A DNA stretch of 64,000 nt from Hanleya hanleyi (taxonomy: Eukaryota > Mollusca > Polyplacophora > Lepidopleurida > Hanleyidae), in assembly GCA_036873755.1 (NCBI GenBank), contig JAVTVY010047915.1, positions 62,001-126,000 on the forward strand, given 5' to 3'. This document shows, in pieces, positions 1 to 9,769 of the stretch. Below the pieces are notes generated by a model. The model worked only from the letters and a program-made list of their open reading frames with translations, searched no databases and was not told where the DNA came from. The number at the start of each line of letters is the position of its first letter. Within the stretch, counting starts at the first letter, position 1. A program made the translations under genes and the position numbers.

Positions 1-2
1 TG

Positions 3-212
3 TACCCCTGACGCACTCAGTTTGCGTTGGAAGTCATTAACGATGCGACAAACCCTCAATACGGGTGTATGCTCTTCGACATGAAGAAAGGCACCGCCGA
101 CCACCTTCGACTACCGACCGGTATCTTTCCCGGAGAGACCCACCACGTGTACGTGCAAAAATATGATGTAAACACACCCACAGTGGCTTCCCCAGCTGCG
201 ATGTTTATGTGA
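3..212 (+). pseudogene. Packaging ATPase, C-terminal tail (copy A)
   Basis: The reading frame matches the last ~65 residues of the copy B ATPase, including the shared stretch HLRLxTGIFPGETHHVY. Only the tail is in the window, so the Walker motifs cannot be judged. An in-frame TGA at 9-11 stands where copy B reads glycine. The gene is followed, as in copy B, by the small basic protein. Confidence 0.75.
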
Positions 213-307
213 TGATGGAATAATAAAAATTCTAGACACACCCTTCTTGTTCATGTTGTCTCTGTATTCAACTAATAAAAGGGTAAAGTTGTGGGTTACA
301 GCGTTAG

Positions 308-511
308 TTGAGCAGGATATATACTCGAGTACGGAAGCAAGCTCCGGCGCTCCGGGTACTGAAGACTGCCCCACCCGACTTGGTCCGGACTATTGTGCGT
401 GGAGCAGATCCAGCCCTCGTGCTCTGTCTGTGTGAGATCGGACTCAATATCTTAAAAGGGAACGTGTCACTGACACCGACTCAGAAGGCGAAGTTGGCCA
501 GGCATAAAACA
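308..511 (+). pseudogene. Small basic Polinton protein, truncated (copy A)
   Basis: It matches residues ~5-70 of the copy B protein at 13126-13476, including LCEIGLNILKGNVSLTPTQK. The similarity stops near the RHKTG block; the Lys-rich segment and glycine-rich hydrophobic tail are missing because a deletion joins it to the next gene. A TATA-like AATAAAAG lies just upstream, in the place where copy B has GATAAAAAG. Confidence 0.7.
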
Positions 512-525
512 GGTATCTGTGCCCG

Positions 526-1071
526 GTGGACCCACGCCTACACTTCCAGTACCCCATCCCACCTACGGTGAATACGGCGAACACATTCGATCAAGATATG
601 CAACAGATTCTACAACGACCCGAGTTACGCGACTTTAAGAAAATACAACCATACAATCAGACGCTTCAACGGTACATTCATGGGGCAATACACTACCTCT
701 GGACCAAACTCAGCGTCAGTCGCACAACCATCACCACTTGTCTCACAACCGCAATTACCAGGTGTACCAACCTCAACACCGCAGTGGGTGGCAAAGGAAG
801 TCAAGAAGAGTCTACCGGCGTCGTTCCAGAGGATTTGATGCGACAGCGCAGGTCACAGATGACCCCCACAGAATGGAAGGCTTTCGCTCAAGGGTTGAAA
901 GACATGTACGTGCGGCAAGAAATGGTCGGAAGTCCTCAGCGTTGGGATTGGATGCAGCCGCAGACGCCCGTGACACCACAACACACACCACGTCGATCAA
1001 GATCCATGATACAGCAAAAACCAGTGCGGAAATCACGACGCCGGAAACAAGTCCCAGGGGAACACTATTAA
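526..1071 (+). pseudogene. Conserved proline-rich Polinton protein, internally deleted (copy A)
   Basis: The N-terminal half matches copy B around MQQILQR and YNQTLQRY. The C-terminal half matches around DLMRQRRS and the block FAQGLKD...VGSPQRWDWMQ. The middle is shortened and shifted relative to copy B. At the site where copy B carries a TAA stop, this copy reads CAA (glutamine), which shows that the stop in B is derived. The function of this family is unknown to me. The frame is open for 181 codons, but the N-terminus is fused to deleted sequence. Confidence 0.7.
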
Positions 1072-1073
1072 AA
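1066..1073 (+). promoter_or_regulatory. TATA-like box of the penton gene (copy A)
   Basis: TATTAAAA ends 32 bp before the penton ATG at 1105. The same octamer, followed by the same CCAACAGC, is at the same distance before the penton ATG of copy B (12299..12292). Conservation between two diverged copies supports a real promoter element. Confidence 0.55.
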
Positions 1074-1104
1074 CCAACAGCGGAAGCGAGAAAGCTCAGT
1101 CGTC

Positions 1105-3402
1105 ATGTTTTACCTCACACTACCCAGTAATAGCTCGGCTGCGGTGTTTCCCAACAACACATTATCCCATTATGTCACCCAGCTGCTACATCCCTTCCAT
1201 ATCGCCGAACGTTGGGAGTGTGACCTAGTGGATATCCAGTAACCTTACGTGTGGTACAACGTGCAACATGACACGATGTGAGACGAAGTCCTGTACAAAG
1301 GCAACACCTGTAACTTCACTCTTCCCGAAGGCCAGTACCCTACACCGAAAATATTCATCCAGTCGTTTCGTAACCTCATCAAGAGCTCGAGCCCGGGAGG
1401 AATCAATATTTTCCCATTTGCGAATCTCATCGACATGGAGTACCACGACTGGAACCACAAGCTCCTGATCATCCTCCAAACCAATATGACCGTGCGTTTC
1501 AGCAAGACGATGAAAGAGTTTTGGGCAATGAAGACGGATAACTATGTCGGGCCTGGTCAGCTCCAGGGGAAGACCATGCTGGATCTTAGGTGACCCTCCA
1601 CAGTTTCGTAGTAATGGCCCCGGCCTAATTTCATAATACGATAGACTGTCCTTGTTCTGCTACATCATAATTCTTCTTGTCTTCTTAATAGCTTATATCT
1701 ATAATACCATCCTATTCAGCATTATCAACGCTGCAAACGAGTACGTACAGATCGAGTGCTGGCTTCGTCTACACGCTGATCGGGATCATGGAGTACATTT
1801 TGTCCTGTCTCAGTTACGACCCTTGGGTGTGCCTAAAAAGCGGGACTCATTTACAGGTAGAAAATCTGACAAAAAACGGGCAGGTTGACCCCGCTTTTGT
1901 TTGCCTTTTTAAGTTGAGACCGGACCAGGGAACGTGAGTAAAAAGTTTAATTGAAATCGCTCTTACAGATTTTTCTGGAAATTGTGCCGAATTTGACCAT
2001 TTTTCGACATTTTAGGGGGTTTTCTAGGAAAAATGAAGCAAGCATGGAGGAGAATGTTCGAGTTCAATTTTTCTAGAACAGAGCAGTGCAATATTTAAAA
2101 TAATGGTTTCATCATGCTCTTTCAGAAAATATATACATAGAAGTGATTTGGGTTGAAGGTTTTACAACAACTGGTGGCCGAAAAACGGACCCATAGTCTA
2201 TTCCACGAGGAATGGAATAATCCCTGGAGTGCACCCTTTAAGGCATAATAGTAGACTCCATTACGGAGTCGGATTTCCCACAATAATATGGGAATATACC
2301 GCCATACTCGCAAACACTGCCAGATTACGATAAATGTGAATAATTAATTTGGCAAAAAACATCCTGCCCCTGAAGGCATAATAGTGGAATCTATGCATTA
2401 TCTCGATGTAGACTCCATTACGGAGCGGAGATGTGTCATTACGCCAGATTGTTTAATTTTGACTGCCTAGTTACATCTGAAGCGCTATTTTCGGAGTCAG
2501 GTGGAAAGAAGACCAGGAGTTCAATTAAAATAATCCACAGTGTGTCCATTAGTATACTATTGAAGTTACTGCATACTGTATTCCACACAGGAGTTATCTC
2601 CCCCTGGAATGAAATTTCGGTGAATATTATGACAGAACGAGGTCCTATCAGAATGATATAAATTTGCCAGAGCTATTTTCTTTACAAGAGAACCCATTTA
2701 CAGTCCATAAAGGATGTAGCGGATGTATATTATTGAGGTTTTATGAATTATATCTCAAGTTTCTGAAGCATTTCCCATGTTTCTAAGAGAAAATTTAGTG
2801 CAAAATTACCAATAATTTGACTTGGTTACATCTCTTATTTGCATTTTTCCCGCGTTCCTGGTATCATTGGAAAGCGGAAAAGCAACCACGGCATTCGAAT
2901 GGATGTCCATTATTAAGAGTAAATGGGTTAATTTTGAGTTTTGTTCTCGAGAATCCTGCTAGAGTTGGCAAAAGTGATCAAAACAAAGATGGGGTAGGGG
3001 AAAGTTATCAGTCGGATTTCCCACAATAATATGTACAACTGGCAAGTGTTGTATACCGCCATACTCACAAACACTCCCAGATTACGACAAATGTGAATAG
3101 TTAATTTCGCAAAAAACATCCTGCCCCTTAAGGCTGGCTTGTATGGACTCTATGTCTACACGGATGGTCACATTGTCGGCGACATCGAAGCGCCCCTGTT
3201 CCGCGTCTGCCTGGGGACTACGGAGATCAGGTCACACAGAGCTTTAACCACGTATTCTATCTACCGGTGCGACAGACTGACATCAGTGCCATCACCATCG
3301 ATGTAAGGGATGACACAGGACAACCTCTCGCAGTCGATATTTGGGAAAGTGGTGGTCACACTTCATTTTCGACAAGCACGCTCTCCCAACTTCGTATATT
3401 GA
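1105..3402 (+). pseudogene. Minor capsid (penton-type) protein, split and broken (copy A)
   Basis: The 5' part (1105-1590) matches the copy B penton-type protein from its start (MFYLTLPSNSS) to mid-gene. The 3' part (about 3135-3402) resumes at the LYGLYVY block and runs to the C-terminus (HFRQA). About 1.5 kb of unrelated sequence lies between. In-frame stops are TAA at 1241-1243 and TGA at 1279-1281, and frameshifts follow 3135. It encoded the predicted single jelly-roll vertex protein of the capsid; this copy cannot make it. Confidence 0.75.
1590..3134. mobile_element. Unidentified 1.5 kb insertion inside copy A penton gene
   Basis: This segment has no counterpart in copy B. It holds a ~110-bp direct repeat (2269-2377 and 3012-3134, beginning TCGGATTTCCCACAATAATA, ending near CATCCTGCCCCTNAAGGC), and the second unit ends exactly where penton similarity resumes. 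A shorter repeat, GTAGACTCCATTACGGAG, is at 2251 and 2408. No long coding frame or transposase is visible. It may be a non-autonomous element with short terminal direct repeats, or local duplication; the family is unknown. Confidence 0.5.
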
Positions 3403-3403
3403 A

Positions 3404-3552
3404 GATGCCTTACGCGTGGTGACCCACCCGTGTTTGCAGGTACACGCATCCAACGAGGTCATGGGCTGTGGAACGTACTTGAGAGCATCGTCAAAACGTT
3501 CTTGTCACTTGTGAGGCGCGGGGTGAAAGCGGTCGGAAATCTCAGTTGACAG
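3404..3552 (+). pseudogene. pVI-like small virion protein remnant (copy A)
   Basis: Across frameshifts, the sequence carries the block QRGHGL and an SIVKTFL-like stretch found in the copy B gene at 11037-11472. The 3' half is gone, and similarity jumps directly to the middle of the major capsid gene, so a deletion has fused the two genes. Confidence 0.6.
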
Positions 3553-4325
3553 CCCCTTATTCTACCGGGATACAGCCGATCACATGGACATAAAAACGGC
3601 GGGGTTTCACCGCGAACAGCAGCATCGGTTGACTGCACGTAGACCTCTTCAAGCAAGGCCGTCATCTCTTGAACAAGACCCCTATCAACATCCGACTGAT
3701 ACAGACGCCGGGCACACGGCTGATTATTAGATCATCATCCAAGACTCAGTTCTCTTTGTCCGCAAAGCGAAACCGAATCCAGTCGTCCAATTGGGGCACC
3801 TCAATGTCTAAGAGAGAAAACCAGCCCAGTACCCTATCCGACGTGTGCAAACCAAAGTATTCTCTGTGCTTGCCGGGAATATGAGCGCCAACAAAGAAAC
3901 CTTGTTCTTGGGGGAACTGCCCATGCGACTGATCCTGGCCTGTGTGGAGAATACCAGTTTCAACAGAGCCTACCAGTTGATTTTAAACATTTCAGCAGCA
4001 ATTTTTGGCCTTGCATGTGGACGAACAGCAGATCCCAGCCACTGGCTTATTAACACTGAACTTAGGACGCGATAATTTACAGCGACAGGTCAAATCATTC
4101 AGGATGAAGGGAATATGATCAGTCGGGAGGACTACGCTAACGAATACACGTTGTTCTGTTTCGTTCTGACCCCCACCTTAGAGAATGACCATCTGCTGAC
4201 CCTCGCCAAGCTAGGCAACTTACGGTTGAAAATCCACATTGCACGAGCCCTCCGGAGCACCATCAATGTGATTTGCTACGTCGAGTTTGACAACATCATT
4301 CAAGTGGACAAGACGCAAGGTCTGT
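3553..4325 (+). pseudogene. Major capsid protein, 5'-deleted remnant (copy A)
   Basis: Similarity to the copy B major capsid protein starts about 40% into the gene (LFYxDTAxHMD) and runs in several frames to the NIIQVDK block near the C-terminus. Landmarks include QYPIRRVQTKVFSV, LILACVENTSF and YTLFCF. The N-terminal jelly-roll region is deleted, and internal frameshifts and a stop are present. The last residues are replaced where the reverse-transcriptase relic begins. Confidence 0.75.
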
Positions 4326-4359
4326 CTGCATTGGAACAGTACGTTATTGATTGGTCTAA

Positions 4360-5800
4360 GTGAGAAAAAGTGGAACCTACAGTACTCGCTGATTGGCTGG
4401 ACCTCACCAAGAGCAAGGTCGTTGAAATAATCCGCCATATTGACAGAAGTACTCTTCCCCAAGCAAAACAAGTACTGAGAAACCTCAATTCGCAAGAACT
4501 TCTAGCAAATCTCTAGAGTAAATTCGTCATAGTCCCAGCAGACAAAGCTCCAAATAATATAATATTCATATGTAAATGTTACTATTACCAGATGCTGGTT
4601 TAAGAATTGAGTGTAGAAATATCATTATCAAATACGTCTACTTACTCCCAAACTTCTTTTACTCTGGAAGATTTATTTAACAATCACAAAAAAGTTTTTC
4701 AGGGAAAGAGGTAATTGTTTTCCAACCAATCATAACGACATACCAAAAGTATACTGGACTCCCAAAATGCATAAATCACTATACAAAGCTAGATTCATAA
4801 CTGGTTCTAGAAGCTGCACCACCTAGCTTCTTTCAACCCTATTGCCGAGGGCCCTTCAGGAGGTAAAAGCATTTTGGGAAAGGTATTGCGCCACTATTTC
4901 TAAAAACTCTGGCGTTGAATGTATGTGGATATTGAAAAACTCAAAATGTCTTACGGAAGAACTTGATGCTAAAGGTCACATACCGTACAGACATGTATCC
5001 ACATGAGATTTCTCGACTCTCTATACTACAATCCTTCATCAGGACTTTATTGATCGTCTAAGTTCATTGATCGTAGATATATTAATGTCGGAAGCCATAA
5101 AGCATTCTTTAGCTCTACTACATACAAGAGATATCATTCATGGGATGTTTCATTGTTTTATAGAGTTCCTTGAATTTCTCATTAAAAATATCTATGTGAA
5201 ATTTGGCAACACAATATATCAGCAGCATATAGGTATTCCAATGGGTGCTAATTTGCACCTCTGTTGGTTGACCTGTATATGTTCTCTTATGAATATGACT
5301 ATATGCAGGCGCTTTCAAAAACCGATCCATTCAAAGCCCGTTCCTTCTCATTCACCAAATGATATATAGACGATCTTCTCGCTGAGGATAATCGCTATAT
5401 AAATGACGCAGTGAAGGATATATATCCACCTTCGCTGGATTTGAAGGAAACTACAGATAGCCCTACAGGCACTTCACATTTAGATTTGTATCTCTATAAA
5501 AATGAAGCGGGCATTCTCTCTCGTCGACTTCATGAAAAACGAGATGATTAGAGATGATCGTAAACTATCCCTTTCTGGACAGTAATATTCCAGAGGGGCC
5601 TGCATATGGCGTATACATATCTCGCCTAGTAGCATTTGCTAGATCCTGTGTTAAATGTGACCATTTTAAGCAACGTCATAAAACATTGTTGCAGAAACTT
5701 ACAAAACAGGGCTATTCCACCAAGCGCCTCCGCTCAAAGTTTCTCAAATTTGGCGATACAAGATCTATGGCGTTACGTTTCGTAACTTGTGTCTAATTCC
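4360..5800 (+). pseudogene. Reverse-transcriptase relic of a retroelement
   Basis: Translated blocks in changing frames are typical of a reverse transcriptase: FVIVPADKAPNN (near 4520-4560), GIPMGANL (5232-5255), the catalytic YIDD box (5363-5374, preceded by a TGA), and a downstream LDLYLYKNE...SRRLHEKRDD segment (about 5480-5550). Many stops and frameshifts rule out activity. The motif set resembles Penelope-like elements, but no endonuclease is recognisable and the family call is tentative. It sits exactly between the capsid and protease remnants of copy A, so it inserted into that element. Confidence 0.65.
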
Positions 5801-6169
5801 GCTTAACCCGGGGCTAGGGGCCGTATGAACCCATGTACTTCAAGATCCTCATGGTGCTCGTATGAACAGTCACAATCAAAGCGTGACTGAGATACATCAT
5901 TCTTTAGATGACGACTTTACAACGAATATTATGGATTAAGAATACTGATCAGCGATACGGATTTGATATTTTTGGAACATCATGATGTCTTGCCGGCATC
6001 ATTGAAAACTGTTGACCGCTTCTCTCTTGCAGGAAACAAGCCTATGTTTATGTATACTATGATTGTCTTTTTGAATTTGGTGCTAATACTGTTATATGGA
6101 ATATGGAATAGGTCTTTGGATTATGGACGCGGATATTCTTTAATGGACGACGGCTGAATTATGAATGAC

Positions 6170-6330
6170 GGACTAGACGCTTGTAATTTGCCATCTAACA
6201 TGGTTACAGAGCAGATATCGGCCGTACTGGAGAATGTCCCATGGACACGCACTATCTTTCAGTGGGTGTATCCAGCGGCATACGTCCTCAACACAGACCT
6301 GATGGACAAACACAAACACCGACATGTTCA
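6170..6330 (+). pseudogene. Adenain-like protease, 5' fragment (copy A)
   Basis: The frame from the ATG at 6199 matches the first ~47 residues of the copy B protease (QIxxVLEN, YPAAYVLNTD). Fourteen residues are missing before YPAAYVLN. Similarity ends just before the catalytic histidine, so the active site is absent. Confidence 0.65.
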
Positions 6331-6619
6331 GACTTGTTTACCGTACGACACGTGTCCGGAAGTCAACTGACCAGAAGTTACATCATCACCAGGAGTCAGT
6401 CTACCGGAAATTGCGCAAGAGAACAGATCGATAACCGCGGTTACACGTGCGCAAACGGAAGTGCACAAAACAAGTCTCCATTGCGCATGCGTAGGCGCGG
6501 TTATCGCACTTTTCCCTACTACTGAGTGAACGACGTAATCTGAGAGAAAATCGCATGTTAGTAGTATACAGCATTGATATAGACTCTTGTTGACCTCTGA
6601 CCTTGGCCAAACCACTTTT

Positions 6620-6836
6620 AGTCGGTGGCCGAGTGGTCTAAGGTGCTTCGCTGGTGACCGCTAGCCTCACACCGCTGAACCGGCATGAGTTCGCGCCCAG
6701 CTGGTCCATGTGTGAAAGTTTGTCAGTTACTTGCCGAAGGGCGGTGGTTCTCTCCGGGTACTCCGGCTTCCTCCACCAACCAAACTGACTGTCACCATAT
6801 GAGTGAAACAAACTTGAGTTGACATTAAGCCAAATT
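6620..6836 (+). mobile_element. tRNA-derived SINE inside the copy B left inverted repeat
   Basis: The head is tRNA-like. It has an A-box (TGGCCGAGTGG, 6626-6636) and a degenerate B-box (GAGTTCGCGCC, near 6688). The body carries the conserved block CTCCGGGTACTCCGGCTTCC (about 6752-6771) seen in SINEs that are abundant in molluscs. It ends near TTGAGTTGACATTAAG. It is a retroposed element, not a tRNA gene, because no acceptor stem closes. Confidence 0.7.
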
Positions 6837-8019
6837 CCCTCCCTCCTCCCTCGGAAGGGGTGCGAGGTTGGTCAAAGGTCAATATGTGCACTTGAGCATG
6901 TACTGACCTGTATCCTCTCAAACCGTCCATCATCTCACCTTGGATCATGTCTAGACATGTTAGAGGATGCCTCTGCGGTGATGCGGTTTGGCGGTGATGC
7001 GGTCTGCCTCCGCGGACAGAAAGTAGTCCCAAGTATATAGAGGGCTGAGGGTATGTCTGACTGTATGGAATGCATGTATTGACTTGTGTCTGGGTTTTTT
7101 CCATCACGGGGAGTGCGCAGGTGTGTGGTATGACGTCACTTCCGGTCTGCGTGAATCGGGTGTGACCTTGGTATGACTATGGGATGTACTGACTTGGTTC
7201 TGGGGTTTTTCTATCACGGAGAGGTCACGCGATAGTTCAAGGTCATATTGAATGATAGGAATGCATGTACTGACCTGTTGTGGATATTGACTCTCATTAA
7301 CCTTTGACCTTAATAATATGCATATTGGGGAGAAAAACTACCTCCGAACACAGAAGAATTCCAATTGGGACCTTTGCCAGCCAATCAGAAGCGAGTATTT
7401 TGACCTCGTCTGACTGTATGGAATGCATGTACTGACTTGGTTCTGGGGTTTTTCCATCACGGAGAGTGCGCAGGTGTATGACGTCACTTCCGGTCTGCGA
7501 GTATAGAAAGAGTATTAAATAGCTTATTGACCTTTGACCTCAAAAATTTGCATATCGTGACCTTTGACAGCCAATCAGAAGCGAGTATTTTGACCTCGTC
7601 TGACTGTATGTATGTACTGACTTGGTTCTGCGGGGTTTCCATCATGGGGAGTGCGCAGGTGTATGACGTCACTTCCGGTCTGCGTGAATCGGGCGTGACC
7701 TGGGTATGTCTGACTGTATGGAATGCATGTACTGACTTGATTCTGGGGGTTTTCCATCACGGGGAGGTCACGTGATCACACTAGTTCACGGTCAGGGTTT
7801 TTCCATGAAACCATGGGAAGGAAGACTTATATATAACATAATCTATAGGTGTTGGACGATGTTATTAGGACGAGTCTAGCATCCGTGCGACCCGAGGGTC
7901 GAGCGTTTATTGCCCAGTATATCTCCGCAAAAAATAAACAAACAAAAAGGGGATTCCCCTCTGGCATCGATGGTGCTGCCCTCTAGAGGCAGGGTGGGTG
8001 CATGTAAAATTTATCCAGA

Positions 8020-8350
8020 TATAAAAAGCGGAACACGGACTTTACCGTAGAATATACTCCTATCAACCCTATCCCAAAGGGCTAATATCGGTCCCCGGGC
8101 TTATCGGGGCCTGCTGAGAGAGGAAGGGTGGGGGAGTGGGTGTATGTAAATTTAGGATTTGTCCCGAAACTATAAAAAGCGGAACACGGACTTTACCCCT
8201 AAAATAGGGGAAAACCCCTATCAACCCTATCCCAAAGGGCGAATATCGGTCCCCGGGCTTATCGGGGCCTGCTGAGAGAGGTAGGGTGGGTGCATGTTTT
8301 CACAGAAAAAAAAATATAAAAAGCGGAACACGTACTTTACCCCTACAATA
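8020..8350 (+). repeat. Tandem ~147-bp TATA-containing repeat in the copy B inverted repeat
   Basis: TATAAAAAGCGGAACACG occurs three times (8020, 8171, 8315). After each comes ACTTTACC, an A/T stretch, CCTATCAACCC and, in two units, CCCAAAGGGC plus a GGTCCCCGGGCTTATCGGGG segment. The right inverted repeat has the same array reversed (18480-18150). Each array therefore offers TATA boxes pointing into the element. On the right they point toward the first genes; on the left they would be antisense to the protease. Confidence 0.6.
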
Positions 8351-9181
8351 AGGGAAATCTCCTATCAACCCGGCCCGGCCCGGCCGCAGCGCGCGCGTTA
8401 TCCGGCCGCACGCCTGCGCTGCATCACCGGAAGTGTGCGGGTGAATTTCAGGTTGAAAGGTCAAAGGTCACATTCAGGCCAAAAGGTCAAAGTCCCCCCT
8501 TCCGGCAAGGCTCGGCCCTCTCCGGGCCAATAAATAGCCTTTATCCGCCCTCCCGAAGCATCCATGGAATGCACAGGGTCCCCCACAATATCGCCAGCAC
8601 TATGCCCATGTTAAGTGGCCAGTGGGGAACCCCCAGTTTTCCCCAGAACCGTATTGGCACGAAAAAATACATGAAACCATGGAACTTATAGTAATAAACT
8701 TAATCTATAGGTGTTGCCCGAGTCTCCACTCGCCGTCTTCGTGGTGACATGTGGGGATTCGGTCATGTCTTCCCGCACCTCGAACCTCTATAGTGTTTTC
8801 CAGCCACCTGTTGCTCTTGTAACTTGTAACTCCTCGTCAAAATTTTTGTTCTGGAATGCCCGCTCTTAACCTAGACCAAAACATGTACTTGGTCTGTGGG
8901 CTGACTTCATTGGCTCTCCATTTTACTGCAGTGCTCTTGCATTGTTTTCTGGACATTGATGGGTTACATTTGGCCCCATCCTAGGCCACTGATTGGCTAC
9001 TTTCTCTACGGTGTTCAAGGCCAGGTTGACTGAATCCCCACATGTCTGTCATAGCCTTCATGGCCGCTTGTTTTATGCTCATATAGAAAACACACAAGAC
9101 AGGGGTTTTTTAGTGAGATCTCATTTTGTTTTTTTATTCAGTGAACAACAACAACAACGTGAGAACAACCGCGTGCAAACT

Positions 9182-9328
9182 GAAGCCCAGAACAGGGGAC
9201 TTGTACATTGAAATCGATAGAACTTAAGCCCAAAACAGGGGTTTTTTGTGAAAGAACTTAAGCCCAGAACAGGGGGCTTGTACATTGATAGAATTTAAGC
9301 CCAGAACGGGGCTTGTACATTGAAATGA
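9182..9328 (-). repeat. Tandem repeat covering the protease stop codon
   Basis: Four units of 34-41 bp contain TTAAGCCCAGAACAGGGG, mostly followed by CTTGTACATTGA. The innermost unit (9294-9328) encodes the last residues and stop codon of the protease; the other three lie beyond the stop. The end of the coding sequence appears to have been tandemly duplicated into the 3' flank. Confidence 0.6.
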
Positions 9329-9768
9329 TGAGCGGCCCAGTCATATACGAGTACATCTCGGTCCTGGGCCTTGGGGTATTCGTCAAACATCTGTACGATG
9401 GTAGATAAGGTCCTTCCCCGGCATCGATGGTACAGGTAAAACAAGCAATATTTTCCGCACACGCTACTGGTCAGGCTTTGCAACGTTTGACTGTTCCAAC
9501 ACCACGTCTCTATGCCTTGATCAATGAAGTCTGTTAGATCGGGATGGAGGGGTGGCAGGCCGTACGGGTCAAAGTATTTGCCCTGCTGTTCTGTCAAGTA
9601 CACGGCCACCCAATGTTCACCGGACCGATCCATCGGGTCCGTGTTGAGGACGTATGCAGCAGGATACATACGGTCTAATGGGAACACATCTCGAGCGAAC
9701 ACCCCTTGAAAGACCATACGTGTCCCTGGGTCATTCTCCAGCACGGTGGTTATCTGGTCTGTATCCAT
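9295..9768 (-). CDS. PRO: Adenain-like cysteine protease (maturation protease)
   Basis: 157 residues. The catalytic set of the adenovirus protease family is visible in correct order and spacing: His52 (GEHW), Asp67 (YFDPYG), Gln97 for the oxyanion hole, and Cys104 (SVCGKYC) seven residues after the Gln. In Polintons this enzyme is thought to cleave capsid proteins during maturation. The ATG at 9768 is chosen because it lies 1 bp beyond the capsid stop and gives the normal family length; an upstream in-frame extension overlaps the capsid gene. No break is visible, so this gene looks intact. The stop codon lies inside a tandem repeat. Confidence 0.88.
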   Translation of the reverse strand: MDTDQITTVLENDPGTRMVFQGVFARDVFPLDRMYPAAYVLNTDPMDRSGEHWVAVYLTEQQGKYFDPYGLPPLHPDLTDFIDQGIETWCWNSQTLQSLTSSVCGKYCLFYLYHRCRGRTLSTIVQMFDEYPKAQDRDVLVYDWAAHHFNVQAPFWA

Positions 9769-9769
9769 G

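Larger units (their letters stand above)
1..6523 (+). mobile_element. Polinton/Maverick copy A, decayed and cut by the window edge
   Basis: Remnants of seven Polinton genes lie in the same order as in copy B but on the + strand: ATPase tail, small basic protein, proline-rich protein, penton, pVI-like, major capsid and protease. Almost every frame has stops, frameshifts or deletions, so the copy is old. The penton gene is split by a 1.5 kb insertion, and a reverse-transcriptase relic separates capsid from protease. The right edge is placed at 6515-6523 (CCTACTACT), which resembles the terminus TATACTACT of the polB element at 23846-26623; this boundary is an inference. The integrase side lies left of the window. 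Confidence 0.8.
6560..8914. repeat. Left terminal inverted repeat of copy B
   Basis: Positions 7380-8455 read on the + strand match 19111-18055 read on the minus strand almost base for base. The match resumes at 8774-8914 against 18030-17935. About 320 bp (8455-8773) is present only here. The outer 820 bp (6560-7379) has no partner on the right because that end is truncated. The repeat is built of recurring modules: TGACGTCACTTCCGG (7131, 7479, 7662), a ~45-bp unit containing GGAATGCATGTACTGACTTG, and AAAGGTCA half-sites. Confidence 0.85.

Noticed and set aside
738..1130. 130-codon frame overlapping the proline-rich remnant
   Set aside because: Alternative frame of the copy A pseudogene; the conserved blocks are in the other frame.
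1652..1888. 78-codon frame with a hydrophobic N-terminus
   Set aside because: It lies in the unidentified insertion of copy A; no family pattern, no conserved counterpart, and composition looks random.
6620..6700. tRNA gene candidate
   Set aside because: A- and B-box-like sequences exist, but the acceptor stem does not pair and the rest is a SINE body.
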